A stretch of DNA of 64,000 nucleotides from Roseovarius lutimaris (lineage in GTDB: Bacteria; Pseudomonadota; Alphaproteobacteria; Rhodobacterales; Rhodobacteraceae). The position numbers and the translations under genes were made by a program. The stretch covers positions 62,001 to 126,000 of the forward strand of contig NZ_FOVP01000003.1 in assembly GCF_900115165.1 (NCBI RefSeq), in the 5' to 3' direction. This document shows, one piece after another, positions 26,466 to 35,292 of this stretch (its first letter is position 1; each line of letters opens with the position of its first letter). A model generated the notes under the pieces. That model was not told the origin of the DNA, did not search any database, and was given only the letters and a program-made list of their open reading frames with translations.

Positions 26466-27578
26466 CTAAAGCCCAAGCGCCTCGCGTAGGGCGGGCAGGC
26501 GAGAGCGGCTGACCGGGGTGGTGATGGTTTGCGCACCAAGGCTGAAATGGCAAAATCCATTGTCCTTTCGCCGCTCGAAATGGACGATATGGGCCGGATT
26601 GATCAGATAGCTGCGATGCGATTTCACGAACGGCCCGGCGGCGAGGCGTCGTTCGGCCTCGGTGATCGACCAGACACAGAAATACCGCTCCGCCCCGGCA
26701 TAAAGCAGGGTGTAATGCCCCTCGGCGCGCATAAACGCCACATCGCGGGCATCAATGAAATGGGTCTGGCCGTTCTGTTCATAGGGAATGCGCAATACGG
26801 GCAATGGCCCTGGGGCATCCCCCTGCGGTGCGGTTCCGGGCTCCGGGTCCGGCTCGGTTTTCGCCGCCGGGGTCAGAAAGGTAACACCTGACAAAAGAAA
26901 CGCACCGCAGAGCATGAAGCTGCTCAGGAGGACGCCAATGGCGAGGGTTTCATTGCCAATGAGGGGACCGATCTCAAGCAGGCTGTCCACCGCGACAAAT
27001 CGCGTGCCGGCGATGGCGGCGAAGTGCACGGCAAAGACCGACACCCCGAAACAGACCGTCCCGAGCAGGATATTGCGATGGCGCCGCTGGCCATAGGCCA
27101 CCCAGAATGCCGCGATGTTGAGGACGCAAGAGGCCAGCACCGCAAGCCCCACCCCCGGCAGCGTATAGACCGCGCGGCAAAGTTCGAGACCAGACATGCC
27201 GATATAATGCATCGCCACCACACCAAGCCCGACAATCCCCCCGGCCAGTGTCAGGATCAGCGGCGTGCGACGATAAAAATGCAAAAGCAAAAGCGCCAGC
27301 CCGACCATCAGAATGGCCACCAGAATCGAGCCGAGCGTGATCATTGCATCATAGTAAATCGGGATCGGCAGTTGCAGCCCGAGCATCGCCACGAAATGCA
27401 TCGACCAGATGCCACCGCCAAGCGCCACGGCGGCCAGGCTAACCGAGAGTTTGCGCATGGCCACGGTCTGACCGGCGATGCCCTTGGTCAGCGAAAGCCC
27501 GGTGAACCCCGCCACCATCGAGATGCTGAGCGAGGCCGCAACCAGCCAGAGGTTATGCGTATAGTCCAGAAATTCCAT
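26466..27578 (-). CDS. coxC: MHYT-domain membrane sensor with LytTR DNA-binding domain (CoxC-like)
   Basis: 370 aa. Seven hydrophobic helices in residues ~8-245 carry the three MHYT signatures: SMHFVAMLG (~59), AMHYIGMSG (~122) and AVHFAAIAG (~187). This sensor is thought to bind copper and to sense a diatomic gas such as CO, O2 or NO. After a Pro-rich linker the C-terminal ~100 residues are a LytTR DNA-binding domain (ARDVAFMRAEGHYTLLYAG, VKSHRSYLINPAHIVHFERR). The same two-domain protein is CoxC in cox clusters, where it precedes coxM. Here it is directly upstream and on the same strand, so it probably controls coxMSL. Confidence 0.88.
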   Translation of the reverse strand: MEFLDYTHNLWLVAASLSISMVAGFTGLSLTKGIAGQTVAMRKLSVSLAAVALGGGIWSMHFVAMLGLQLPIPIYYDAMITLGSILVAILMVGLALLLLHFYRRTPLILTLAGGIVGLGVVAMHYIGMSGLELCRAVYTLPGVGLAVLASCVLNIAAFWVAYGQRRHRNILLGTVCFGVSVFAVHFAAIAGTRFVAVDSLLEIGPLIGNETLAIGVLLSSFMLCGAFLLSGVTFLTPAAKTEPDPEPGTAPQGDAPGPLPVLRIPYEQNGQTHFIDARDVAFMRAEGHYTLLYAGAERYFCVWSITEAERRLAAGPFVKSHRSYLINPAHIVHFERRKDNGFCHFSLGAQTITTPVSRSRLPALREALGL

Positions 27579-27691
27579 TCAGGGCCAATAGGTTGGTTGG
27601 ATCACGTGGGCGCGGTGGCCAGCGTGGTGTTGGCGTCAAACCCAAAGCCTAGTGAGCAAAGAGAAAGCTGACAAGGGTCTTGGGCGTGACG

Positions 27692-28423
27692 CTAGTCGCC
27701 GCTTTCAAGCCGGTTCAGCCCGGTGACAAGATCGTCGCCCACGCCCGCCGCGTTCATATGCTGGCGCAGGCGCTGGTTATAGCCACCGGGCGTGTTGAGC
27801 GCCTCAAGCAGGTCGCCGCAGGGGCTGCTTAAAAGGTTGGTGCCGATGAGCATGCGCAAAAATGCCTCGCCCTGGTCGGGGTCAGAGACACGGGCGGCCA
27901 GCCAGTCGGCACTTTGCCCCACCATGTCTGTGACCGGCGACAGAACCGCCTGCGCGCAAAGATAGGCGCCAAGTTCGGCGGCGTCGCGCAGGGCGAAAAC
28001 CTGGTTTTCGGGCGCGAACAGCGTGGTGACAAGATCGGTATCCCCCATCGCGAGGATCGGCGAGCCGCCGCGTGCAATCCCCGGAAACGGTAGCATGATC
28101 GCCGCGGCGTGGGCCGGGGCGACCAATCGCGCAAGCGCGCCCAGGGGCATGTCGGCCATGAAGGAAATGACCTGTTGATCGGTGCGAAAGGTCAGGCGCG
28201 ACAGGATATCGGGCGCCGCCTCGGCCATCAGGCCGATGAAAAGCGTGTCACTCTGATCAATGACGCCCTGATTGTCGGCGATGCTGACGGTGTCGAATTC
28301 AGCGGCAAGGCGGGTGGCCTGCGCCTCGCCCCGTTTCGATACGGTGATCTGATGCCCGGCCCCAATGAGGCCGCGCACGGTGGCCGAGGCAATTGTGCCG
28401 GTGCCGATAAATCCAAGCCGCAT
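27692..28423 (-). CDS. ProC-like NAD(P)-dependent reductase
   Basis: 243 aa. N-terminal Rossmann motif MRLGFIGTGTIASATVRGLI with SKRGEAQA at the second strand is typical of pyrroline-5-carboxylate reductases and their F420-dependent relatives. It is shorter than ProC (about 270 aa), and the C-terminal dimerisation helices are less well conserved, so the substrate may differ. It begins 2 bp after the stop of the flavin enzyme upstream, so the two are co-translated. The pair suggests catabolism of an N-methylated cyclic amino acid such as N-methylproline; this is inference. Confidence 0.78.
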   Translation of the reverse strand: MRLGFIGTGTIASATVRGLIGAGHQITVSKRGEAQATRLAAEFDTVSIADNQGVIDQSDTLFIGLMAEAAPDILSRLTFRTDQQVISFMADMPLGALARLVAPAHAAAIMLPFPGIARGGSPILAMGDTDLVTTLFAPENQVFALRDAAELGAYLCAQAVLSPVTDMVGQSADWLAARVSDPDQGEAFLRMLIGTNLLSSPCGDLLEALNTPGGYNQRLRQHMNAAGVGDDLVTGLNRLESGD

Positions 28424-28425
28424 TT

Positions 28426-30462
28426 CTAGAGATCCTTCATCAGGCGCAGCGCGTCATAGATTGCCGCATGGGTGTTGCGCGCGCTGACCGCATCGCCGAT
28501 GCGAAACAGTTGAAACGCGCCATCGGGGTTGGTTCTGATCGCTTGCGGGGTGCCCGTGATCAGGGCGCTTTGGTCAACCTCGCCAAGGTTGCGCGACAGC
28601 GGTTTGAGGTCAAAGTAAAGCGCGTCAAGCGGCAGGGTGCCATGGTTGACCACGATCTGATCGACCTCGCGGGTATAGCTGTGGTCGGAATAATTGGTGC
28701 CGATGGTGGCCAGCAGGCGATTGCCCGCGCGCGTGACCGACAAGAGGCGGCGCGCGACGGTCATGGTCACGTCTTTATCCTGAAGGCTGCGCATATAGGG
28801 GACAAGGTTCATGCCCATCACCTCGGGAGCAAAGCTTCGGTCGGGGGTCATGATTTCAAGGCGGGCACCGGCATCGGCCAGCACCTCGGCGGCCTGCATC
28901 GCGACGTGATCGCCAGCGTCGTCGAACAGCAGCACCTCGCGCCCCGGCCTGGCATCGCCCGAGAGGATATCCCAGGCGGTTACGGTAAGATCATTGCCGC
29001 CCTGCAAGATATCCTGTTGCGCCATCCCGCCGGTCGCGACAATCACAAGGTCAGGTGAAAGCGACGTGATATCAGAGGCTTCAGCATAGGTATTGAAGTG
29101 AAACATCACGTCACGCGCGGCGCATTGCGCCATGCGCCAGTCGATGATGCCGATCATCTCGGAGCGGCGCTTGCTCTGTGCGGTCAGGCGGATCTGCCCA
29201 CCCGGCTGATCGGCGGCCTCAAACACGGTGACCAGATGACCCCGCTCTGCGGCGACGCGCGCGGCCTCAAGCCCGCCGGGCCCGGCGCCAACCACAACCA
29301 CGCGGCGCGGCGTTGCGGCGGGGGCGATCACATGCGGCATGCTTAGCTCGCGCCCGGTGGCGGCGTTGTGAATGCAAAGCGCCTCGCCGCCCTGATAGAT
29401 CCGGTCAAGGCAATAGGTGGCGCCGACGCAGGGGCGGATATCGTCTTCGCGCCCGGCCATGATCTTGGCCACGATATGCGGATCGGTCATATGGGCGCGG
29501 GTCATCCCGACCATATCCAATTGGCCGCTGGCCACGGCATGGCGGGCGGTGGCGACATCGGGGATGCGCGCGGCGTGGAATGTCGGAAGGCCGACCTCGG
29601 CACGGATGCGGCCCGCGAAATCAAGATGCGGGGCCGACCGCATGCCCTGCACCGGGATCACATCGGTCAGGCTTGCGTCGGTATCGACCCGGCCCCGGAT
29701 CACGTTGAGGAAATCGACCATGCCGCTGTCACGCAACCGCTTGCCGATCTCGACGCCGTCATTGCTTGTGATGCCGTTGGTGGCCAGATCATCGGCGGTA
29801 TAGCGCAGCCCGACGATGAAATCGGGGCCGGTGCGCGCGCGGATCGCGCGCAGCACATCAAGGCTGAATGTCATCCGCGCGACCAGATCACCATTGTATT
29901 CCCCCTCAAGCGTGTTCTGGCGCGGTGACCAGAAGGCATCCATCAGGTGGCCGTAGGCCTCAAGCTCGATCCCGTCGAGACCGGCGGCCTGCATCCGTTC
30001 GGCGGCATCGGCGTAATCGGTGATGATGCGGGCGATGTCCCAATCCTCCATCACCTTGGGAAAGGCGCGATGCGCCGGTTCGCGCAGGGCCGAGGGCGCC
30101 AGTGAGGGCAACCAGTCGCCCCGGTTCCAGCCGGTACGCCAGCCAAGATGGGTGAGCTGGATCATCACCGCACAACCATGGTCGTGGCACTCATCGGTCA
30201 GCTTTTTCATCCAGGGCACGACCTCGTCGCGGTAGGCCAGGATATTGTTGAAGGCGGGCGGGCTGTCGCGGCTGACCACCGCCGACCCGGCGGTCATGCT
30301 CAGCGCCACACCACCGCGGGCGCGTTCCACGTGATAGGCACGATAGCGATCTTTCGGCAGGCCATCTTCGGGATAGGCGGGTTCATGGCTTGTGGTCATG
30401 ATCCGGTTCTTCAAGGTCAGATCCTTGAGCGTATAAGGCTGGAGCAGCGGGTCCTTTGACAT
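28426..30462 (-). CDS. NADH:flavin oxidoreductase / N-demethylase (TMADH-DgcA type) with altered Fe-S motif
   Basis: 678 aa from ATG at 30462 (MSKDPLLQPYTLKDLTLKNR). Residues 1-~370 are an old-yellow-enzyme TIM barrel binding FMN (IMTTSHEPAYPEDG, AVMIQLTHLGWRTGW, GLDGIELEAYGHLMDAFWSP); ~370-678 a NAD(P)/FAD domain (VVVVGAGPGGLEAARVAAER). Between them the cluster motif is CVGATYC ... ALCIHN: trimethylamine dehydrogenase has CxxCxxC, here the middle Cys is Ala. The family removes N-methyl groups from betaines and methylated prolines. The longer frame to 30723 enters the control region and was not used. Divergent from the ABC transporter, which may bring in its substrate. Confidence 0.85.
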   Translation of the reverse strand: MSKDPLLQPYTLKDLTLKNRIMTTSHEPAYPEDGLPKDRYRAYHVERARGGVALSMTAGSAVVSRDSPPAFNNILAYRDEVVPWMKKLTDECHDHGCAVMIQLTHLGWRTGWNRGDWLPSLAPSALREPAHRAFPKVMEDWDIARIITDYADAAERMQAAGLDGIELEAYGHLMDAFWSPRQNTLEGEYNGDLVARMTFSLDVLRAIRARTGPDFIVGLRYTADDLATNGITSNDGVEIGKRLRDSGMVDFLNVIRGRVDTDASLTDVIPVQGMRSAPHLDFAGRIRAEVGLPTFHAARIPDVATARHAVASGQLDMVGMTRAHMTDPHIVAKIMAGREDDIRPCVGATYCLDRIYQGGEALCIHNAATGRELSMPHVIAPAATPRRVVVVGAGPGGLEAARVAAERGHLVTVFEAADQPGGQIRLTAQSKRRSEMIGIIDWRMAQCAARDVMFHFNTYAEASDITSLSPDLVIVATGGMAQQDILQGGNDLTVTAWDILSGDARPGREVLLFDDAGDHVAMQAAEVLADAGARLEIMTPDRSFAPEVMGMNLVPYMRSLQDKDVTMTVARRLLSVTRAGNRLLATIGTNYSDHSYTREVDQIVVNHGTLPLDALYFDLKPLSRNLGEVDQSALITGTPQAIRTNPDGAFQLFRIGDAVSARNTHAAIYDALRLMKDL

Positions 30463-30571
30463 CGAGCGGGGCCTTTCCTTTGGTACGATCCAAGCCATGT
30501 GCCGGGCGCGGCGGGTCGCCCTGCGCCCTGCAAAGCCAACAAGAAGAGCGCGCGAAAGTAAAACAAAATCC

Positions 30572-30609
30572 GCAGCGATCTTTTGACGAGGACTGTGTAA
30601 GATCGCTGC
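30572..30609. promoter_or_regulatory. 11+11 bp perfect inverted repeat in the divergent control region
   Basis: GCAGCGATCTT at 30572-30582 and AAGATCGCTGC at 30599-30609 are exact reverse complements around a 16-base spacer that begins with TTTGACG. It lies in the 280 bp between the flavin enzyme (minus) and the binding protein (plus). It may be a protein operator or a leader hairpin. Nothing else in 30463-30742 was recognised except the SD GGGAG before 30743. Confidence 0.65.
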
Positions 30610-30742
30610 TGGCATCTGGACCTTTGGGCAAAGCTGTGGGATGCAATGACAGCTGTCCGGTTTGGCGCAGAGCCGAGCCCTTGGGGGGCAGGATAAAAGC
30701 AAGGGCAGGGGAAACCGGCCCATGATCTAGGGAGACGACGAT

Positions 30743-31876
30743 ATGAATTTGAAAACACTTGCCATGGCCGGCGCGCTTGGCATGGCGGCTTGTGCCGCCC
30801 AGGCAGAGGTCAAGGTTGGCATGATCACCACGCTTTCGGGCGGCGGTGCGGGCCTTGGGATTGACGTGCGCGACGGCTTCATGCTGGCGCTGGAGCAATC
30901 GGGGCGCACCGATATCGAGGTCATCATCGAGGACGATCAGCGCAAGCCCGATATCGCGGTGCAACTGGCCGACAAGATGATCCAGTCCGACAAGGTCGAT
31001 GTGATGACCGGCATCATCTGGTCCAATCTGGCGATGGCGGTGGTGCCCGGTGCCGTGGCGCAGGGCAAGTTTTACCTCTCGCCCAATGCCGGGCCTTCGG
31101 CGCTTGCGGGCAAGGGATGTCATCCGAATTACTTTAACGTCGCCTGGCAGAACGATAACCTGCACGAGGCGGCAGGGGCTTATGCTACCGATATCAACTC
31201 TACCAATACCTTCGTCCTTGCGCCCAATTATCCGGCAGGACAGGACGCGGTAACAGGGTTCAAACGCACCTTCCGGGGCAATGTGGTCGGCGAAGTCTAT
31301 ACCCAACTGGGGCAGACCGATTATGCCGCCGAAATCGCACGAATCCGCTCCAGTGTTGCCGATACCGTGTTTTTCTTTCTACCCGGCGGCATGGGGATTT
31401 CCTTTCTCAAGCAATACGCAGATTCCGGTGTGAAAAAGCCGCTTATCGGCCCCGCCTTCAGCTTTGATCAGGGGATTTTGCAGGCGGTTGGCGATGCCGC
31501 GCTTGGGGTCAAGAACACAAGCCAGTGGAACAAGGATATCGACAATCCGACCAACGCCGCCTTTGTTGCAAGCTTTCAGGAAAAATATGGCCGTCTGCCC
31601 TCGCTTTACGCAAGCCAAGGGTTTGACACCGCCAACCTCTTGATCAGCGCGGTCGAAAGCGCCGATGTCAACGATCCCGATGCCTTCCGCGCGGCGCTTG
31701 AAGCCGCCGATTTCAAGAGCACACGTGGGGATTTTGCCTTTGGCAACAACCACCATCCGATCCAGAACATCTATGTGCGTGAAGTGATCAAGGAAGGTGA
31801 CGTCTATACCAACAAGATTGTCGGGACAGCCCTTGAAAATCATGCTGACGCCTATGCGCCAGAGTGCAGGATGTAA
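30743..31876 (+). CDS. Periplasmic substrate-binding protein, branched-chain amino-acid type
   Basis: 377 aa. Sec signal MNLKTLAMAGALGMAACAAQ is cleaved near AQA-EVK (~22). The mature part is a periplasmic-binding fold I protein: KVGMITTLSGGGAGLGIDVR, DGFMLALEQSG, DKVDVMTGIIWSNLAMAVVP and a C-terminal DFAFGNNHHPIQNIYVRE. Members bind branched-chain amino acids, amides or aromatic compounds, so the family does not fix the ligand. First gene of a complete five-gene ABC system; divergence from the N-demethylase suggests a betaine or methylated amino acid as ligand, which is inference. Confidence 0.92.
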   Translation: MNLKTLAMAGALGMAACAAQAEVKVGMITTLSGGGAGLGIDVRDGFMLALEQSGRTDIEVIIEDDQRKPDIAVQLADKMIQSDKVDVMTGIIWSNLAMAVVPGAVAQGKFYLSPNAGPSALAGKGCHPNYFNVAWQNDNLHEAAGAYATDINSTNTFVLAPNYPAGQDAVTGFKRTFRGNVVGEVYTQLGQTDYAAEIARIRSSVADTVFFFLPGGMGISFLKQYADSGVKKPLIGPAFSFDQGILQAVGDAALGVKNTSQWNKDIDNPTNAAFVASFQEKYGRLPSLYASQGFDTANLLISAVESADVNDPDAFRAALEAADFKSTRGDFAFGNNHHPIQNIYVREVIKEGDVYTNKIVGTALENHADAYAPECRM

Positions 31877-31924
31877 GACCCTTGGCCGGGCCTTTTCCCG
31901 GGCCCGGCCGATGAGCGCGCGCGC

Positions 31925-32842
31925 ATGTCCCTGATCCTATTTATTGAACAGATTCTGAACGGGGTTCAGTTCGGCGTCATGCTGTTTTTGATGGCGGCCG
32001 GGCTGACGCTTATCTTTGGCGTCATGGGGCTAATCAATCTGGCGCATGGCTCGCTTTACATGATCGGGGCCTTTGCCGCCGCCTCGGTCGCGGGGCTGAC
32101 CGGCTCGTTTGGTCTGGCGCTGATCGCCAGCCTTGCGGCGGCGGCGGCGGCCGGGGCGCTGATCGAATTGACGGTGATCCGACGGCTTTATGACCGCGAT
32201 CATCTCGATCAGGTGCTGGCGACCTTTGCGCTTATCCTGATCTTTTCCGAGGGCACGCGCTGGGCGTTCGGGTCGTTTCCGCTGTTTCTTGAAATCCCGC
32301 CCTATCTCTCTGGCCCGGTGACCCTTCCGGGGGGTATTGAGTATCCGCTTTACCGTCTGGCGATCATCGGGGTTGGTTTGCTCGTGGCTGCGGGGTTGTT
32401 CGCGCTGATTGCGCGCACGCGCATCGGCATCCAGATCCGTGCCGGGGAAAGCGACCGCGAGATGATCGCGGCGCTTGGTATCAATATCTCGGCGCTTTAC
32501 ACCACCGTTTTTGCGCTTGGTGCGGCGCTTGCCGGGTTGGCCGGCGCGCTTATCGGGGCCATTCAATCGGTCCAGGTCGGCATGGGCGAGCCGGTGCTGA
32601 TCCTGGCCTTTGTGGTTATTGTGATTGGCGGCATAGGCTCGATCAAGGGCGCTTTGGTGGGGGCGCTTCTTGTCGGGCTGACCGATACGCTGGGGCGGGT
32701 CCTGCTTCCGGCGGTGTTTTCGCAGTTCATGGCACCGCAAGCGGCCAGTTCGGTGGGCGCCTCTCTTGCGTCTATGTCGATTTACATCCTGATGGCCGGG
32801 GTGCTTGTGATGCGCCCCAGCGGCCTGTTTGGAAAGGCCTGA
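31925..32842 (+). CDS. Branched-chain-type ABC permease, LivH family
   Basis: 305 aa with about eight hydrophobic helices. Family blocks: LNGVQFGVMLFLMAAGLTLI (start), FGVMGLINLAHGSLYMIGAF and GIQIRAGESDREMIAALGIN (ATPase contact loop). Pairs with the LivM-family protein encoded next, whose ATG lies 2 bp after this stop. First 50 bp upstream carry a small GC hairpin after the binding-protein stop (GGCCGGGCC region), which may reduce read-through and favour binding-protein excess. Confidence 0.93.
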   Translation: MSLILFIEQILNGVQFGVMLFLMAAGLTLIFGVMGLINLAHGSLYMIGAFAAASVAGLTGSFGLALIASLAAAAAAGALIELTVIRRLYDRDHLDQVLATFALILIFSEGTRWAFGSFPLFLEIPPYLSGPVTLPGGIEYPLYRLAIIGVGLLVAAGLFALIARTRIGIQIRAGESDREMIAALGINISALYTTVFALGAALAGLAGALIGAIQSVQVGMGEPVLILAFVVIVIGGIGSIKGALVGALLVGLTDTLGRVLLPAVFSQFMAPQAASSVGASLASMSIYILMAGVLVMRPSGLFGKA

Positions 32843-32843
32843 G

Positions 32844-33827
32844 ATGCGCCGCGAACCCCTCCTGAACGCGACCGTCTTTCTCGGCCTGCTGGCGGTGCCG
32901 CTCTGGGCCTGGGCGGTGGACGAGCCGTTTACCATCACGCTGGCGACGCGGGTGGCTATTCTGGCGCTGGCCGGTGTCGGGCTTAACCTTGCGCTTGGGC
33001 TTGGCGGGCTGGTCAGCCTTGGGCATGCGGTGTTTTTCGGAATCGGCGGCTATGCGATGGGCATTCTGGCCAGCCACGCCCAGAGTTACAGCGCGCTGAT
33101 CGAATGGCCGGTTCTGATCGAGGGCACCAAATCGATGCCGGTGATCTGGCTTGTTGCGATGGGTGCCAGCGGTCTTGCGGCGCTTGCCATCGGCGCGCTG
33201 AGCCTGCGCACATCGGGTGTTTATTTCATCATGATCACGCTCGCCTTTGGCCAGATGTTTTACTATTTCGCCATAGGCTGGCCTGCCTATGGCGGCGAGG
33301 ATGGCCTGTCGATTTATGTGCGCAACGGCTTTCCGGGGCTCAACACGCTCGACCCGATCCAGTTTTTCGCGATCTGTTACGTGATCCTCGGGCTTGCGCT
33401 CTGGGTGTTTTCACGGCTCGCGTGCTCGGCCTTCGGGCTTGCGCTCGGGGCGGCGCGTCAGAACGCTGAGCGGGTGATGGCGGTGGGCATCGCGCCTTAT
33501 CGGTTGCGGCTTGTGGCCTTTACCCTTTCGGGGGTGATCACCGGCCTTGCGGGTGCGCTCTTTGCCGATCTCAACCGCTTTGTCAGCCCGGTAATGTTCA
33601 GCTGGCAAACCAGCGGCGAGATCATGGTGTTTGTTATCCTTGGCGGCGTTGCGCGTCTGTTCGGTCCGGTCATCGGCGCGGTGGTTTTTATCTTTTTAGA
33701 ACACATGCTTGGCGGGCTAAGTGAATATTGGCATATCTACCTTGGAGCGGTGCTTTTGGTGGTTGTCCTGTTCGCGCGCGGTGGCATCATTGGCCTGGTT
33801 GCAGGCCGTGAGCGGCGCCATGACTAG
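32844..33827 (+). CDS. Branched-chain-type ABC permease, LivM family
   Basis: 327 aa from ATG at 32844, with GGAAAGG upstream inside the end of the previous gene. Membrane helices through the whole length; the LivM hallmark LNLALGLGGLVSLGHAVFFG is at ~45-65 and the cytoplasmic loop ALGAARQNAERVMAVGIAPY at ~205-225. It forms the membrane channel with the LivH-family protein. The last codons overlap the next ATPase gene by 8 bp. Confidence 0.93.
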   Translation: MRREPLLNATVFLGLLAVPLWAWAVDEPFTITLATRVAILALAGVGLNLALGLGGLVSLGHAVFFGIGGYAMGILASHAQSYSALIEWPVLIEGTKSMPVIWLVAMGASGLAALAIGALSLRTSGVYFIMITLAFGQMFYYFAIGWPAYGGEDGLSIYVRNGFPGLNTLDPIQFFAICYVILGLALWVFSRLACSAFGLALGAARQNAERVMAVGIAPYRLRLVAFTLSGVITGLAGALFADLNRFVSPVMFSWQTSGEIMVFVILGGVARLFGPVIGAVVFIFLEHMLGGLSEYWHIYLGAVLLVVVLFARGGIIGLVAGRERRHD

Positions 33828-34575
33828 CCCGCTTCTGGACATACGCGGCCTGAGCAAGGCCTTTGGCGCGGTGCAGGCCTGCGAGGATGTGACCCTCACG
33901 CTGGAACGCGGGGAAATTCATGCGCTAATCGGCCCGAATGGTGCGGGAAAATCGACGTTTATCAAACAGGTGGCGGGCAATCTTGATCCTGACAGCGGTC
34001 GCATCTGGTTTGACGGGCGCGATGTCACGGCGCTTGATACGGTGGCGCGCGCGCGCGCCGGGCTTGGCCGCACCTTTCAGGTGTCATCGCTGGCGATGGA
34101 GATGAGTGTGTTGCAAAACGTGGTGCTTGGCGCGCTTGGCAAACGCGGCCGCGTGCTGCGGTTTTTCCGCGATGTGATGCGCGATGCCGCCTTGTTGGAG
34201 GTCGCGCGCGAGGCCCTGAACGAGGTCGGTCTTACCGGGGTCGCGGGCACGCGCGTGGCCGACCTGTCGCATGGTCAGCGCCGCCAGCTTGAGGTGGCGG
34301 TCGCCCTCACGCAATCGCCCAAGGCGTTTTTGATGGATGAACCGATGGCGGGGCTTGGCGGTGAAGGCTCGGCCCGCTTGACGCGGTTTCTCGATGGCTT
34401 GCGCCACCGCGCGCCGATCCTTCTGGTCGAGCATGACATGGACGCGGTCTTTGCCCTGGCCGACCGGATCAGCGTGCTTGTCTATGGCCGTATCATCGCC
34501 ACCGGCACGCCGGATGCGATCCGGCGGGATCCACAGGTGCGCGCCGCCTATCTTGGCGATGAGGCCCTGACATGA
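33820..34575 (+). CDS. Branched-chain-type ABC ATPase, LivG family
   Basis: 251 aa from ATG at 33820 (overlapping the permease stop); the longer frame to 33721 lies inside the permease gene. Walker A GPNGAGKSTFIKQVAG, Q-loop GRTFQVSSLAMEMSVLQNV, signature LSHGQRRQLEVAVALTQSPK with His replacing the usual Gly in LSGGQ-type signatures, Walker B AFLMDEPMAGLGGE, and H-loop LLVEHDMDAVFAL. Half of the ATPase pair that drives the transporter. Coupled to the next gene by ATGA. Confidence 0.93.
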   Translation: MTSPLLDIRGLSKAFGAVQACEDVTLTLERGEIHALIGPNGAGKSTFIKQVAGNLDPDSGRIWFDGRDVTALDTVARARAGLGRTFQVSSLAMEMSVLQNVVLGALGKRGRVLRFFRDVMRDAALLEVAREALNEVGLTGVAGTRVADLSHGQRRQLEVAVALTQSPKAFLMDEPMAGLGGEGSARLTRFLDGLRHRAPILLVEHDMDAVFALADRISVLVYGRIIATGTPDAIRRDPQVRAAYLGDEALT

Positions 34576-35261
34576 GCCTGCTTCACCTCTCGAATGTCGC
34601 GGCCTTTTACGGCCCCTCGCAGGCGCTTTTCGACGTCAGTCTTGATCTTGAAGAGGGTGAGGTTCTGGCGCTGATGGGGCGCAACGGGATGGGCAAGACG
34701 ACCACGATCAAGGTGATCTTTCGCCTGTTGAAACATCGCAGTGGCAGGGTGATGTTTGACGGGCGCGACCTTGATCCGCTGCCAAGCCACCGCGCCGCGC
34801 GTTTGGGGCTTGGGCTTGTGCCCGAGGGGCGGCGCTGTTTTGCCAATCTTACGGTGCGCGAAAACCTGATGGCCGCCGCGCGCCCCGGTCCCTGGGATAT
34901 TGCGCGCGTGCATCGCTTCTTTCCCCGGCTGGGCGAGCGGACGGCGCAGAACGCCGCCTCGCTTTCGGGGGGCGAACAGCAGATGCTGGCAATCGGGCGC
35001 GCGCTGATGACCAATCCGCGGGTTCTGGTGCTCGACGAGGCGACAGAGGGGCTTGCCCCGGTGGTCCGTCAGGAAATCTGGGCCGCGATTGCGCGTCTCA
35101 AATCCGAAACCGGCCTGTCGCTGATCGTGGTCGACAAATCCCTGCGCGAACTGTCGGGCGTTGCCGACCGCGCGGTGATCCTTGAAAAGGGCCGCTCGGT
35201 CTGGAGCGGTGGATTTGCCGGGCTGACCCCCGAGGTCAGGGACCGCTATCTCGGGGTCTGA
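34572..35261 (+). CDS. Branched-chain-type ABC ATPase, LivF family
   Basis: 229 aa. Walker A MGRNGMGKTTTIKVIFRLLK, Q-loop region LGLVPEGRRCFANLTVRENL, signature LSGGEQQMLAIGRALMTNPR, Walker B LVLDEATEGLAPVVRQEI. The MGRNGMGKTT wording and VPEGR are LivF hallmarks. The usual H-loop His is replaced: LSLIVVDKSLRELSGVA has DK where most ABC ATPases have EH or EQ, as is tolerated in this subfamily. Last gene of the transporter operon; converges with the gene at 35293. Confidence 0.93.
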   Translation: MSLLHLSNVAAFYGPSQALFDVSLDLEEGEVLALMGRNGMGKTTTIKVIFRLLKHRSGRVMFDGRDLDPLPSHRAARLGLGLVPEGRRCFANLTVRENLMAAARPGPWDIARVHRFFPRLGERTAQNAASLSGGEQQMLAIGRALMTNPRVLVLDEATEGLAPVVRQEIWAAIARLKSETGLSLIVVDKSLRELSGVADRAVILEKGRSVWSGGFAGLTPEVRDRYLGV

Positions 35262-35292
35262 GCGGGGATATCACCCCGATCTGGCCCTGCGC

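Noticed and set aside
26345-26560. 71-codon minus-strand frame across the coxC end and palindrome
   Set aside because: Arises from the repeat sequence and the reverse frame of coxC; no ribosome-binding site.
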